Source: Chloroflexota bacterium
GTDB lineage: Bacteria > Chloroflexota > Dehalococcoidia > Lucifugimonadales > SAR202-VII-2
NCBI GenBank assembly: GCA_003228115.1
Contig: QEVV01000009.1
Coordinates: 1 to 64,000 of the forward strand
DNA length: 64,000 nt
Direction of reading: 5' to 3'
The notes beneath the pieces were generated by a model, which was not told the DNA's origin, ran no database searches, and saw only the letters and a program-made list of their open reading frames with translations. This document shows, piece by piece, positions 26,220-35,135 of the stretch (positions within the stretch are counted from its first letter, which is position 1; every line of letters begins with the position of its first letter). The position numbers were made by a program, and so were the translations under genes.

Positions 26220-26335
26220 AAGTGCTCCGTAAAGTAGGGAGGTTCTCGTCCGTGGTTGCAAGAGTGCGAAACGTAAGGATACTAAGGCCATCCTAGCAGA
26301 CCGAATGGCAAGGATGCGCAGCCGAAATATCCACC

Positions 26336-26364
26336 TTGACCGCCCAATGGGCCGGTGCTACATT
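26336..26364 (+). promoter_or_regulatory. hrcA promoter
   Basis: TTGACC (26336-26341), a 17-nt spacer and TACATT (26359-26364) preceded by TG (extended -10). The ATG is 48 nt downstream. No CIRCE inverted repeat is visible here. Confidence 0.65.
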
Positions 26365-26411
26365 CAGCATTAGGATGCGGTATCGCACTCCAACGGTGGG
26401 GGTTGGTTCCT

Positions 26412-27425
26412 ATGCTGACTGAAAGACGAGAGGCCATCCTCAAGCTCCTGATCCAGGAGTATATTGCTACTGCTAGCCCCGTAGGTTCCGGCAAACTTGC
26501 CCGGGGATCAGGGATGAGGGTGAGTGCCGCCACTGTACGAAACGAGATGGCGGATTTAGAAACCGACGGGTATATTACCCGGCCACATACCTCTGCTGGT
26601 GGCATACCGGCCGACAAAGGTTACCGGCACTACGTAGAAACTCTTGAAGGGCTCGCTGAGCCTTCTGCCCAAGTCCGCGAAGCCGTTCGGCAGAAGATGA
26701 CCGAGGCCAAGGACGTCGAACTCTGGGCAAAGCTGGCTGCGACGGTCCTTTCTCAACTTGTTAGGAATATGGCTGTCGTGACCTATCCCCGCGCCGGGGA
26801 AGTGCGTGTCCGCAACATCCAGTTGGTGTCTGTGCACGACGACTTGGCGCTCGTAGTCCTGGTGCTCCAGGAGACGCAGGTGCACCAGCAAATGCTATCA
26901 CTCACCGATCCCGCCACCGCCGATGACTTGGTTGAAGTGGGCAATCGACTGAATGCCCATTTGGGCGGCAAGGACCGCCTGGAGATAGCAGCCATGCAGG
27001 CTGAGTTGTCACCATTGGAAGGCAAGGTTGCTGAAGTGGTTATCGGAGTGCTTGAGGCTGAAGAGCAGGAACGAATGGGGGAGCAGTTTGTCGATGGCCT
27101 GAGTCACATTTTGAGCAAACCGGAGTTGGCAGAGGGCGAACGCGCCGTCGGGTTGGTGGAGGCCCTGGAGGGTAGGCGCTTGCTCAAGTCCCTGATCGCC
27201 TCACTAACCGACGGACCCGTTACCGTCGTGATCGGTGGGGAGAACGAGGACGAAGCGCTACGGCCCTTCAGCGTCGTCATATCCCCCTACGGCGTGCCGG
27301 GAGAGTTCCGTGGCGCAGTCGCCGCTATAGGCCCAACTCGAATGGAGTACGCAGGCACCATGGGTACGGCCCAGTACATGTCGTCACTGTTGACGGACCT
27401 TTTCGCTGAGGTGTTCCGGCGCTAA
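26412..27425 (+). CDS. hrcA: Heat-inducible transcription repressor HrcA
   Basis: A 337-residue repressor that binds CIRCE operators of chaperone operons with GroEL help. The N-terminal winged helix reads LTERREAILKLLIQEYI and SAATVRNEMADLE, followed by the HrcA hallmark YITRPHTSAGGIPADKGYRHYV. The C-terminal part ends with GPTRMEYAGTMGTAQYM. Unusually, no grpE, dnaK or dnaJ follows; instead a terminator closes the transcript. The Shine-Dalgarno region is weak (GGGGG). Confidence 0.96.
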   Translation: MLTERREAILKLLIQEYIATASPVGSGKLARGSGMRVSAATVRNEMADLETDGYITRPHTSAGGIPADKGYRHYVETLEGLAEPSAQVREAVRQKMTEAKDVELWAKLAATVLSQLVRNMAVVTYPRAGEVRVRNIQLVSVHDDLALVVLVLQETQVHQQMLSLTDPATADDLVEVGNRLNAHLGGKDRLEIAAMQAELSPLEGKVAEVVIGVLEAEEQERMGEQFVDGLSHILSKPELAEGERAVGLVEALEGRRLLKSLIASLTDGPVTVVIGGENEDEALRPFSVVISPYGVPGEFRGAVAAIGPTRMEYAGTMGTAQYMSSLLTDLFAEVFRR

Positions 27426-27459
27426 GAACGCAGACGAGCCCTAAGAAGGATGAGTTAAG

Positions 27460-27494
27460 AAAGAGAGGGTGGCCTACGGGCCGCCCTCTCTTTT
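27460..27494. terminator. Bidirectional intrinsic terminator between hrcA and the sugar transferase
   Basis: A 15-bp stem AAAGAGAGGGTGGCC / GGCCGCCCTCTCTTT with one G-T pair, loop TACG (27475-27478), flanked by T-runs on each strand. Genes on either side converge. Confidence 0.88.
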
Positions 27495-27519
27495 GCTTGT
27501 CGGTGGGCTCTGCGGCGCT

Positions 27520-28119
27520 TTAGACCTTCTCTCCTCGGCTTTCCCACCTGCCCCGCAACGTCACCCAGACCGAGAGGAATAACAATTTGATGTCCATCCA
27601 TAAACTCATACGTTTCGAATATTGGATGTCGTAGGACAGCTTCTCTTCGGCGTCATCTCGATTGGCGTACACCTGGGCCATGCCTGTGAGGCCGGGCCTC
27701 TGTATCAACCGCTTGTCGAAGTCTGGTACGTGTTCCCGGAAGAACTCGTGCTCGCTCTCTGCCAAGGCGCGAGGTCCCACAAAGCTCATTTCTCCCCTGA
27801 GGATGTTGATGACCTGAGGGAGTTCGTCCAGTGCTGTTTTTCTGAGGATGCGGCCCGCTCTGGTTAGGCGGGGATCATTTTCGGCCGTGGCCCAGCCCAT
27901 TTGCTCGGCGTTCCGCACCATGGTGCGGAACTTGATGGCCCCAAAGACCTGGCCGTTTCTGCCCATCCGCCGCTGTCGATAGAACAGGGGGAAGCCGTCA
28001 TCGAGGAGGAGTACCAAAGGGATGACGGTCCAAAGGAGCAACCACAAAGGAAGGAGAAGCAGGTGGGCCAAAAGAAGGACGGTGAGGTCCAAAGGCCGTT
28101 TGTAGAGGGGCTCCTTCAT
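27520..28119 (-). CDS. Bacterial sugar transferase (undecaprenyl-phosphate phosphoglycosyltransferase)
   Basis: A 199-residue monotopic phosphoglycosyltransferase that transfers a sugar-1-phosphate to undecaprenyl phosphate to start glycan synthesis. One membrane-embedded hydrophobic segment (about residues 12-40) is followed by the conserved core: RQRRMGRNGQVFGAIKFRTM, DPRLTRAGRILRKTALDELP with the catalytic Asp-Glu dyad, MSFVGPRAL and RPGLTGMAQV. It is the short form lacking the N-terminal WcaJ helices. No other polysaccharide genes flank it. Confidence 0.94.
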   Translation of the reverse strand: MKEPLYKRPLDLTVLLLAHLLLLPLWLLLWTVIPLVLLLDDGFPLFYRQRRMGRNGQVFGAIKFRTMVRNAEQMGWATAENDPRLTRAGRILRKTALDELPQVINILRGEMSFVGPRALAESEHEFFREHVPDFDKRLIQRPGLTGMAQVYANRDDAEEKLSYDIQYSKRMSLWMDIKLLFLSVWVTLRGRWESRGEKV

Positions 28120-28218
28120 CGATGGGGTCGTCTTAGTCCGTTCGGGGTTGCTGGATTTTCTAGGGTCTGCTGACAGTGTAGCTAGGGGATGCGAGGCGGG
28201 TCAACGACTCGCCCTCAC

Positions 28219-28248
28219 TTGACAGCCGTCTGAGGCCGTTCCTACCAT
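28219..28248 (+). promoter_or_regulatory. Promoter candidate for the enoyl-CoA hydratase gene
   Basis: TTGACA (28219-28224), an 18-nt spacer and TACCAT (28243-28248), 38 nt upstream of the GTG start. Confidence 0.5.
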
Positions 28249-28286
28249 TGGTGCCCTATTGTCAACCTGCGTTCCAAGGAGGCGCC

Positions 28287-29066
28287 GTGTACGGCGAATT
28301 CGTAAAGTACGAGAAAGACGGAGAGGTGGGATTGGTGACGCTGAATCGCCCCGACCGCCTCAACGCTCTGGGTCAGGACGTAAGGCGCGAGCTTAATGAG
28401 GTGCTTGACGAGATTGAGGTGGATGCTACCAGAGTCGTCATATTCGCTGGCGAAGGGCGGGCCTTCTGTGCTGGTGCCGACATCAACGACCTTTCGGCTG
28501 GCGAGGACCTGCGCAGCCCTGTCCCAGACCCTTCAGAGACGCCTGAGGTTATCAAGCGCATTGGCGATTTAAACAAGGTTGTCATTGCTGCCGTGCATGG
28601 TGCTGCCGTTGGCGGTGGCTGTGAGGTGGCGCTAGCTTGCGATATGCGTATCGCTTCTGAAAATGCGAGGTTCGGGTTGCCAGAGATCAAGCTGGGCATT
28701 ATGCCGGGGGCTGGCGGGACACAGCGAATGCCAAGACTGGTAGGGGAGGGGCGCGCCAAGTGGCTCATGATGACCGGCGAGTTCATCGACGCGCAGACTT
28801 CGCTTCAATGGGGCCTGGTCAACCAGGTGGTGCCAAACGAGGAGTTGATGGCTGAGGCCCGCAAGCTTGCTCAGACGCTTGTGGCGCAGCCCCCTCTTGC
28901 ACTTGCCTTCATAAAGAGTGCCGTGGACCGAGGGCTCGAGAGTAGCCTGCCAGCAGGAATCGAATACGAAGCGCGGTGCTCCTATATTCTCCAACAGACA
29001 GAGGACAAGGCTGAGGGGACGAAGGCCTTCCTGGAGAAGCGGAAGCCGGTTTTCACTGGCCGCTAG
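28287..29066 (+). CDS. Enoyl-CoA hydratase/isomerase family protein
   Basis: A 259-residue crotonase-fold enzyme acting on acyl-CoA thioesters in beta-oxidation or aromatic/branched acid breakdown. The CoA-binding and oxyanion segments are RAFCAGADIND and HGAAVGGGCEVALACD; the active-site block is FGLPEIKLGIMPGAGGTQRM with the conserved Glu. The C-terminal EGTKAFLEKRKPVF is typical of hydratases. GTG at 28287 lies 4 nt after AAGGAGG and is preferred over an upstream in-frame ATG at 28248. Its 3' end overlaps the convergent DUF6391 gene by 4 nt. Confidence 0.94.
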   Translation: MYGEFVKYEKDGEVGLVTLNRPDRLNALGQDVRRELNEVLDEIEVDATRVVIFAGEGRAFCAGADINDLSAGEDLRSPVPDPSETPEVIKRIGDLNKVVIAAVHGAAVGGGCEVALACDMRIASENARFGLPEIKLGIMPGAGGTQRMPRLVGEGRAKWLMMTGEFIDAQTSLQWGLVNQVVPNEELMAEARKLAQTLVAQPPLALAFIKSAVDRGLESSLPAGIEYEARCSYILQQTEDKAEGTKAFLEKRKPVFTGR

Positions 29067-29548
29067 GACTGAAAGCCCGTACCCACCCAGTGAAACGATT
29101 CCCCCAAAGGCTGGTTCACCCGTTCCACCGCCATGCTCTCTACATTGGCTAGTGTCGTGACATTCTTCTGGAGCCAGCGCCCCAGTGCGGGAGCAGCCAG
29201 CAAGGCTACCGTAGACGCTGACACTGCCGATGAGAGGTGCTGAAGCCTGTTGCGCCGACCCAAGGCCAGGGCTGAAGCCACAGCTGTAAGGACTCCCCCC
29301 ACCAAGATGTTGGTGCCGCAGAAGTATGAAACCGCAAGGTCGCTTTCGCCAGCCTTCAAGCGCTCAAGCGCTTCTGCAGAGGCGGTCTCTACATCTTCGG
29401 TGGCCACTTTGCCGTAAAGGAAGAACCCTTTGGGCGTGGAGTATCCGGCCAGCGGCGGTGCAATCTTCTCCGCCTTCAAGAGCAGGGCAATAGTGGCGTG
29501 CTCCAACGCGTGGTTCATGCGGACTTTGTTAAGCAGTTCCCTGATCAC
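29063..29548 (-). CDS. DUF6391-family membrane protein
   Basis: A 161-residue protein resembling DUF6391, seen in Chloroflexota and cyanobacteria. The signature NHALEHATIALLL lies near the N-terminus, then GYSTPKGFFLYGKV. Two hydrophobic segments (about residues 75-95 and 105-125) suggest membrane insertion; SYFCGTNILVGG contains the single Cys. Function unknown. GTG start at 29548 behind GGAGG. Confidence 0.8.
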   Translation of the reverse strand: MIRELLNKVRMNHALEHATIALLLKAEKIAPPLAGYSTPKGFFLYGKVATEDVETASAEALERLKAGESDLAVSYFCGTNILVGGVLTAVASALALGRRNRLQHLSSAVSASTVALLAAPALGRWLQKNVTTLANVESMAVERVNQPLGESFHWVGTGFQS

Positions 29549-29698
29549 GAGTCCTCCAAAGGTATTCTTGTTATGAAGGGATCACCTCTCAGTATACGCT
29601 CTCTAAGTTACTTTCCCCCTAGGATCCTTCGGCTTGTCGACCATTCGTGAAATATGTAACAATTGACCCACAATTGAAAACTTCGGAGGGGGCACCAG

Positions 29699-30184
29699 GT
29701 GAAAAAGAAGGGTTTTGTCCTAGCGTTGGTAGCAATGTTCGTCCTGCTGATTGCAGCCTGTGGCGGTGGCGAGGATTCGCCCACGCCTTTCGCCACGCTA
29801 GCAGATCCCACTACATCAGTGCCCACGTCCACGACTCCCGCAACTCAGGCGACCACTCCAGCGCCCACATCAACAACACCTTCTTCCAACAACGGCGGAG
29901 ACCCCGCTCGAGGGGAGGCACTCTATAACAGCAAGGGTTGTGTCGGCTGCCACACCGTCGATGGAAGTACCAGGGTGGGCCCGTCTTGGAAAGGGATCTA
30001 TGGCACCCAAGAGGAGCTTGCCGACGGATCCACCATCACTGTCGACGACGATTACATCCGCAGGTCGATCTCAGAGCCAGCAGCCCAGGTCGTGAAGGGC
30101 TTCACTGCCATTCCAATGACAGCATTCCAGTTCTCAGATCAGGAGAACGACGACATCATTGCTTTCATCAAGTCACTGAAGTAG
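29699..30184 (+). CDS. Lipoprotein monohaem cytochrome c
   Basis: A 161-residue exported electron carrier. The signal peptide ends in the lipobox LIAAC (Cys21), so it is predicted to be membrane-anchored on the outer face. A Thr/Pro/Ser-rich spacer (about 30-65) leads to a class I cytochrome c domain with haem motif CVGCH (81-85) and a likely axial Met in FTAIPMTAFQF. The domain resembles the C-terminal cytochrome domain of caa3-type oxidase subunit II. GTG start at 29699 behind CGGAGG. A strong terminator makes it monocistronic. The upstream leader holds two CAATTG sites 11 nt apart. Confidence 0.92.
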   Translation: MKKKGFVLALVAMFVLLIAACGGGEDSPTPFATLADPTTSVPTSTTPATQATTPAPTSTTPSSNNGGDPARGEALYNSKGCVGCHTVDGSTRVGPSWKGIYGTQEELADGSTITVDDDYIRRSISEPAAQVVKGFTAIPMTAFQFSDQENDDIIAFIKSLK

Positions 30185-30203
30185 ACCAGCTAAGTCAATA
30201 GAT

Positions 30204-30243
30204 AATTGGGGCAGTGCCGATCCGGCACTGCCCCAATTTTATT
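30204..30243 (+). terminator. Strong intrinsic terminator after the cytochrome gene
   Basis: A perfect 16-bp stem (30204-30219 with 30223-30238), a 3-nt loop ATC and a T-run. It may also serve larB on the other strand. Confidence 0.92.
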
Positions 30244-30260
30244 TAGCCTAGTGTTCGACC

Positions 30261-31091
30261 TCAGGTGGCCAAGCGGGACATTTCGGGGAGGGCTCGCCCT
30301 GTACCGTGCGTCTGCCGGGCTATGGTGGCTGCCAAGTAACCGGCTCCAAAGCCATTGTCGATATTGACAACGGCCACGCCCGGGGCGCACGAGTTGAGCA
30401 TGCCTAACAAGGCGGCGAGCCCTTGGAAGCTGGCCCCGTAGCCCACACTTGTGGGGACAGCAATCACTGGGGCAGATACCAGCCCGCCAATGACGCTGGG
30501 CAGGGCGCCCTCCATGCCAGCCACGACCACGAGGGCGACCGCCTCCTTCAGGACATCTAAGTTTTCCAATACTCGGTGTATGCCTGCTACCCCTACATCG
30601 TTGAGCCGGGTGACCTCCGCGTTCATCAACTCGGCGGTTACTGCTGCTTCCTCGGCGACTGGAAGGTCCGCGGTTCCGGCGGTGACAATGAGGACGCCGG
30701 GCGCCGTTTCTTGCGAGGATCCCTGTTTGAGGACAATGGCCCTGGCCAGTTGGTTGTAGGTGGCCTCGGGCAGTCTGCGCCTGACTTGTTCGTAGACCTC
30801 AGGTCCCGCCCGCGTTATGAGAAGCCTGTCGGTGCGAGCCGCCAACCGTTCAGCGATTTCCACTATCTGCTCGGTGGTCTTGCCCTCTCCCAGAACGACC
30901 TCGGGAAACCCGGTACGCAAGTCCCGGTGGTGGTCAAGTTTGGCGAATCCAAGGTCCTCATAGGGCAGGTCGCGCAGCGCGTCGAGAGCCTCATCTGGAC
31001 TGACTTCTCCGGCCCTGACTTCCTGTAGTAATGAGAGCACGCGCTGGGCGTCGATACCAACCTCCAAGCCTCGGCGGATTCGTGCGTTCAT
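30261..31091 (-). CDS. larB: LarB, pyridinium-3,5-biscarboxylic acid mononucleotide synthase
   Basis: A 276-residue enzyme that carboxylates and hydrolyses nicotinic acid adenine dinucleotide in the first step of nickel-pincer cofactor synthesis. After a helical N-terminus (RAGEVSPDEALDAL), it shows the LarB-specific FAKLDHHRDLRTGFPEVV and the AIR-carboxylase-like core: TAGTADLPVAEEAA, GMEGALPSVIGGLV and PTSVGYGASFQG. LarC, LarE and LarA are not in the window. Start taken at ATG 31091, though the ribosome-binding site is weak and a TTG about 25 nt inside is possible. Confidence 0.93.
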   Translation of the reverse strand: MNARIRRGLEVGIDAQRVLSLLQEVRAGEVSPDEALDALRDLPYEDLGFAKLDHHRDLRTGFPEVVLGEGKTTEQIVEIAERLAARTDRLLITRAGPEVYEQVRRRLPEATYNQLARAIVLKQGSSQETAPGVLIVTAGTADLPVAEEAAVTAELMNAEVTRLNDVGVAGIHRVLENLDVLKEAVALVVVAGMEGALPSVIGGLVSAPVIAVPTSVGYGASFQGLAALLGMLNSCAPGVAVVNIDNGFGAGYLAATIARQTHGTGRALPEMSRLAT

Positions 31092-31113
31092 CTTATCATG
31101 AGGGTGGCTTTCG

Positions 31114-31145
31114 TAGGCTGAGCCGAGATATCTCGGCTCAGCCTA
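31114..31145. repeat. Perfect 32-bp palindrome in the larB-dnaN intergenic region
   Basis: The 32 bases are exactly self-complementary, centred on GAGATATCTC. The palindrome lies 23 nt upstream of the larB start and 67 nt before the dnaN promoter. It could be an operator for a dimeric regulator or a cruciform site. Confidence 0.85.
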
Positions 31146-31155
31146 GCCTGCTTAC

Positions 31156-31200
31156 TCCAAGATGTGCCAGTGCAGCTCAGGGCCGGTGGCACATCTTGGA
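31156..31200. repeat. 14-bp inverted repeat upstream of dnaN
   Basis: A perfect 14-bp stem (31156-31169 with 31187-31200) around a 17-nt loop, starting 11 nt after the 32-bp palindrome and ending 12 nt before the dnaN -35 box. Too far from any stop codon to be an obvious terminator. Confidence 0.8.
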
Positions 31201-31211
31201 TATATGTGTCG

Positions 31212-31240
31212 TTGACGCGCTTTGAGGGGCCGCTTATACT
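31212..31240 (+). promoter_or_regulatory. dnaN promoter
   Basis: TTGACG (31212-31217), a 17-nt spacer and TATACT (31235-31240). The ATG is 40 nt downstream. This is the cleanest promoter in the window, together with the one at 44859. Confidence 0.7.
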
Positions 31241-31279
31241 ACCGTGTACATTTATAACCCTCACCTTCTGGAGACGGGG

Positions 31280-32410
31280 ATGCAGCTTTCTTGTTTGCAA
31301 GAGAATTTGGCTAAGGGCTTGGCTACCGTTGGGAGGGCTGTCGCAACACGAACGACACTGCCCATCACTCAGAACGTCCTCATGGCCACCGATGGTTCCC
31401 AGCTTACGCTGGCAGCCACAAACCTTGAGATTGCTATCACCACCTGGGTCGGCGCCAGTGTTGAGCAGCAGGGGAATATTACTGTTCCTGCCCGGTTGCT
31501 GACTGAGTTCATCAGTTCACTCCCTGCCGACACCGTCCACCTCACCAGCACCGACCAACCCAAGGCCCTGGACCTGAGTTGTGCCCGCTCACAGGCGCAC
31601 ATCAATGGGACGGAGGCTGAGGACTTCCCCCCGATTCCCAATGTGGAAGGCGGGGTGTCCATCACGCTCAGTTCTAGCGCATTGCGGACTGCTGTGCAGC
31701 AGGTCCACTTCGCCGCCGCGACCGAGGACTCGCGACCCGTGCTGACTGGCATCAAGGTAGAGATCACGGGGCGCGAATTCACGCTCGCCGCTGCAGACGG
31801 CTTCCGGCTGGCGGTCCACACCAGCACCCTGGACAACGAAGTTTCGGAGCCGGTGGACATCATTGTCCCCGCCAGAACGTTGAATGAAGTGGTCCGTCTT
31901 TTGGGGGAGCAAGAAGAATCCATTGAAATGGTTGTCAATTCGGCGAAGAGCCAGGTGCTCTTCCGCCTCAAAGGGGCGGAGTTGGTGTCCCAACTTGTTC
32001 AGGGCACTTTCCCCAACTACTCACAACTCATCCCGCAGGGCTACGCAACTAGGGCGGTTGTCCCCATCCAAGAGATCCAGCGAGCTGCCCGCACGGCAAG
32101 CATCTTTGCCAGGGACGGGTCGGGTATCATCCGTCTGCAAATGACCCCCAGCGACGACGGAAAGGGCAAGCTGGTCGTCTCGGCCAGGGCTGAAGAAGTT
32201 GGCGAGCATGAGGGTGAGACCGATGCAGTGGTGGAGGGCGAGGAAGGCAAGATCGCTTTCAATGCCCGTTACTTGATAGACGTTCTGGCCGTTATTGACA
32301 AAGCCGAGGTCGCGGTGGAGATCACCACCCCCTCAAGCCCCGGCGTATTCAAACCCGTCGGCTCCGACAGCTACGTCCACGTCGTTATGCCCATGTTCGT
32401 TCAATGGTGA
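31280..32410 (+). CDS. dnaN: DNA polymerase III beta subunit (sliding clamp)
   Basis: A 376-residue ring-forming clamp that tethers DNA polymerases. It shows the three-domain DnaN pattern: LAKGLATVGRAVATRTTLPI at the N-terminus, EDFPPIPNVEGG at the first domain boundary, EDSRPVLTGIKVEI and AADGFRLAV in the second, GTFPNYSQLIPQ, and the C-terminal VHVVMPMFVQW. The start at 31280 has GGAGACGGGG in front. It is not beside dnaA, gyrB or recF here, and I see no DnaA boxes. Confidence 0.97.
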   Translation: MQLSCLQENLAKGLATVGRAVATRTTLPITQNVLMATDGSQLTLAATNLEIAITTWVGASVEQQGNITVPARLLTEFISSLPADTVHLTSTDQPKALDLSCARSQAHINGTEAEDFPPIPNVEGGVSITLSSSALRTAVQQVHFAAATEDSRPVLTGIKVEITGREFTLAAADGFRLAVHTSTLDNEVSEPVDIIVPARTLNEVVRLLGEQEESIEMVVNSAKSQVLFRLKGAELVSQLVQGTFPNYSQLIPQGYATRAVVPIQEIQRAARTASIFARDGSGIIRLQMTPSDDGKGKLVVSARAEEVGEHEGETDAVVEGEEGKIAFNARYLIDVLAVIDKAEVAVEITTPSSPGVFKPVGSDSYVHVVMPMFVQW

Positions 32411-32468
32411 GTGGAACGGCGCTGAATTTCAGTCCGTCCTCCGTTCCACTGACAAGCTTGGTCAGGCC

Positions 32469-35081
32469 CTAACCAGTTCGGTTAGCGAGCCAGCTGCCAA
32501 CGGAGTCCAGGTTCAGGTCTAGCCATTTGGCGTTTAGTCTGATGCTTTCCAGCGCCTGCTGGATGGTCCGGGTAGCTGATGGCGCCGCGTGGGTTTCGAA
32601 GAACTCCCGGACTTCCGCTTCACGCTCCAGGCTGCCGAAGCCCCCGGCAACCCCAACAATTCGCATGATAGAGAATCCGCCCTTACCGTAACGGCGGTCG
32701 AATTCGCTCCAATGCTCTTTGATGAACTCCCAGGCGAGATCGCGCCCTTCATTATTGTTGGCAGCCTGCACAACCACAATCGGGGTGTCTTGCGCTCTTA
32801 CTTCTTCCGATAGGGAGCGCTCCAAGAGGTCAGAAAGCAGGGTCTTGTCGCGGGTCCGGGTCAGCGCACTTAGGATGCGCACTTTTTCCTCATGAAGGTC
32901 AGCCTCACCTTCCAAGCGCCAAAGGGTGTCATAGGTGGCCTTGTCCGCCGCCTGTGCGACCAAGGCGAAGGCTATGCCGCGGATGTCGGGAGCAAGCACT
33001 GCCGTTCCAGCAGCATGAGCGTCGAAACGACTGCGGGCCTCATTCAGCGTGCTTTTGTCACCGTAGTCGCCATAGCGTCCTATCACGACACTGCGGCGGA
33101 GGATCTCAAGATGCTCGTCCCCCGGCTGGGGGTCCCAGCCCACTTCATTTGCGATCTTGGCGAACAGTCCACGTGCATAATCACGGAACGCCTCAAGGTG
33201 CGGAGTGCCGGCGAGCAGGCTTTCCATACCGCGTAGATTGGCCGAAAGATCGCCCCAGACTATGGCGTTAGTCTCATTAACGAATGCCTCTGCCAGCGAC
33301 AGGAACACCGTCGCTGGTAGATGGCCTGCCTTGACGAGCGCATAGGCGTCGTCTTGGAGCCCGAGCCGGTCAACCGGCTGCAAGGCTTGTGTTGCGATCG
33401 CATCCTTTAGTCGATCCCATTCGGCCTCACTGTAGGCCACCCGAAAGAAGCCGGTCTGTCCAGCGTTCAGTTTCAACCAGCCGTCCTTCGTGCCAACGCC
33501 GAATTGGCGGTCGGTACCCGTCAAAATCGTCTTGGCTGGCGTCGAGGCACCATCGTGGACATAGGAGATGGGAACAGGCCATGTCGAACGGTCGGCCTCG
33601 GCGTTGAGGAGGTGGTCGTACAGGAAGCGCGACTGCGATACGTTGACTTCGGCAGACGGGCCGGACCTATCGACGTCCGCCTTCACCACCGGGTAGCCAA
33701 TCTGCTTGATCCACGCTTCCATGAGGTCGGTTACCGACACCCCTAGGCCAGAGCCGTCTCGCTCAGCGGCGGTGCTAATTGACTCCCAAAGGTGCGAGCC
33801 CTTGGCGTTGTTGTAAGCATGTCCGCTCAGGTATTCGTGCAGCCCAGCCTGAAACGTCGCTGCGCCCACGTAGTCCTCCAGCATACGAAGGACCGAGCCC
33901 CCCTTGCTGTAGCTAATGGCGTCAAATAACTCGCGGATCTCCGAGGGGTCATCGACGACCGCTTCGATAGGGTGGGAGTTCCGCAGCCCGTCGAGACCTA
34001 GGGCCGCGGTCGTGTCGTGCGAAACAAACTGAGTCCACATTTGCCACTCGGGGAAGAGATGATTAACGGTCTTATCTCCCATCCACGACGCAAAGGACTC
34101 ATTCAGCCAAAGGTCGTCCCACCATTCCATCGTTACGAGGTCGCCGAACCACATGTGGGCCATTTCGTGAGCAACAACTTCGAGTATTCGCTGCTTGGCC
34201 TGTGCGGCCGAATTGTCTGGATCGAAGAGCAGCGCCGTTTCGCGATAGGTGATCGCCCCCCAGTTTTCCATGGCCCCTGCGGCAAAGTCAGGGATGGCAA
34301 TGTGGTCCATCTTCGGCAGTGGGTAGGCAATGCCGAAGTAGTCGTTCATGTAGGTGAGGGCCCGGACGCTGCTCTCAAGTGCGAACCGTCCCAAATGCTC
34401 TTTGCCGCGAGTGGCCCATACCCTGATCTGAGTTCCGCTGGGCGCCGTTTCTTCAACGCATGCCAAGTCGCCAACGACGAACGCGAGTAAGTAGGTGGAC
34501 ATCCTCGGCGTAGTTTCAAAGTGGACGGCCTTTAGCCCGTCACCAACAGGGTCTTCGCTGATGACCGGCATGTTCGACAGCGCCGTCAGATTCTCGGGCA
34601 CCACCAGCGTTACATCGAACTCGGCCTTGATGGATGGCTCGTCCCAGCAGGGGAGCGCGCGCCGGGCATCGGTTGCTTCGAACTGGGTGGTAGCCAAATA
34701 TTGATCGTTGCCGCTGGCGTCTGTGTACTGGCTGCGATAGAAGCCACGCAGCTCGTCGTTCAGCAGGCCGGTGAAAATGAGGCGCAAGATAGCCTTCCCA
34801 GCCGTCACTCCCTGAGGGAATCGAAGCGTGAGCCGGTCCGTATCCTCGTCGAGGCTTATCTCACCTGCATCAAGGACTTCTCCGCTTGGCAGTTCGAGGC
34901 TCCCTGAAAGAACCTGCAACTCCGCGGCATTCAGCACGATTTCCGAAACGGGCTCAAGAACGTCGATCTCTACCGATTCCTCTCCGGTGAAGGAGAAAGC
35001 ATTGAGGTCAGGCTTCAACGTCACGTGATAGCGGAGGGGACGAACGCTTGATGGGAGCCGGAACGGCGAGGAAGTGGTCAT
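32469..35081 (-). CDS. M1-family zinc aminopeptidase
   Basis: An 870-residue gluzincin that removes N-terminal residues from peptides. The exopeptidase motif GAMENWGAITYRE and the zinc site HEMAHMWFGD followed by NESFASW (HEXXH-X18-E) are intact. The long C-terminal ERAP1-like domain marks the puromycin-sensitive/APN-type subgroup. No signal peptide is present, so it is probably cytosolic peptide recycling. Start ATG at 35081; an upstream in-frame ATG at 35129 is unlikely. A terminator for the next minus-strand gene lies just upstream. Confidence 0.96.
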   Translation of the reverse strand: MTTSSPFRLPSSVRPLRYHVTLKPDLNAFSFTGEESVEIDVLEPVSEIVLNAAELQVLSGSLELPSGEVLDAGEISLDEDTDRLTLRFPQGVTAGKAILRLIFTGLLNDELRGFYRSQYTDASGNDQYLATTQFEATDARRALPCWDEPSIKAEFDVTLVVPENLTALSNMPVISEDPVGDGLKAVHFETTPRMSTYLLAFVVGDLACVEETAPSGTQIRVWATRGKEHLGRFALESSVRALTYMNDYFGIAYPLPKMDHIAIPDFAAGAMENWGAITYRETALLFDPDNSAAQAKQRILEVVAHEMAHMWFGDLVTMEWWDDLWLNESFASWMGDKTVNHLFPEWQMWTQFVSHDTTAALGLDGLRNSHPIEAVVDDPSEIRELFDAISYSKGGSVLRMLEDYVGAATFQAGLHEYLSGHAYNNAKGSHLWESISTAAERDGSGLGVSVTDLMEAWIKQIGYPVVKADVDRSGPSAEVNVSQSRFLYDHLLNAEADRSTWPVPISYVHDGASTPAKTILTGTDRQFGVGTKDGWLKLNAGQTGFFRVAYSEAEWDRLKDAIATQALQPVDRLGLQDDAYALVKAGHLPATVFLSLAEAFVNETNAIVWGDLSANLRGMESLLAGTPHLEAFRDYARGLFAKIANEVGWDPQPGDEHLEILRRSVVIGRYGDYGDKSTLNEARSRFDAHAAGTAVLAPDIRGIAFALVAQAADKATYDTLWRLEGEADLHEEKVRILSALTRTRDKTLLSDLLERSLSEEVRAQDTPIVVVQAANNNEGRDLAWEFIKEHWSEFDRRYGKGGFSIMRIVGVAGGFGSLEREAEVREFFETHAAPSATRTIQQALESIRLNAKWLDLNLDSVGSWLANRTG

Positions 35082-35135
35082 GTTTTCGGTACCTCTCAAG
35101 AGATGGAATAAAGATAGCCCAAGCCACATGCGAAA

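Noticed and set aside
26250..26411. CIRCE operator upstream of hrcA
   Set aside because: GAGTGC and GCACTC half-sites occur but are more than 100 nt apart and lack the 9-nt spacer.
31100..31280. Replication origin at dnaN
   Set aside because: No DnaA boxes (TTATCCACA-like) and no dnaA, gyrB or rpmH nearby; only palindromes are seen.
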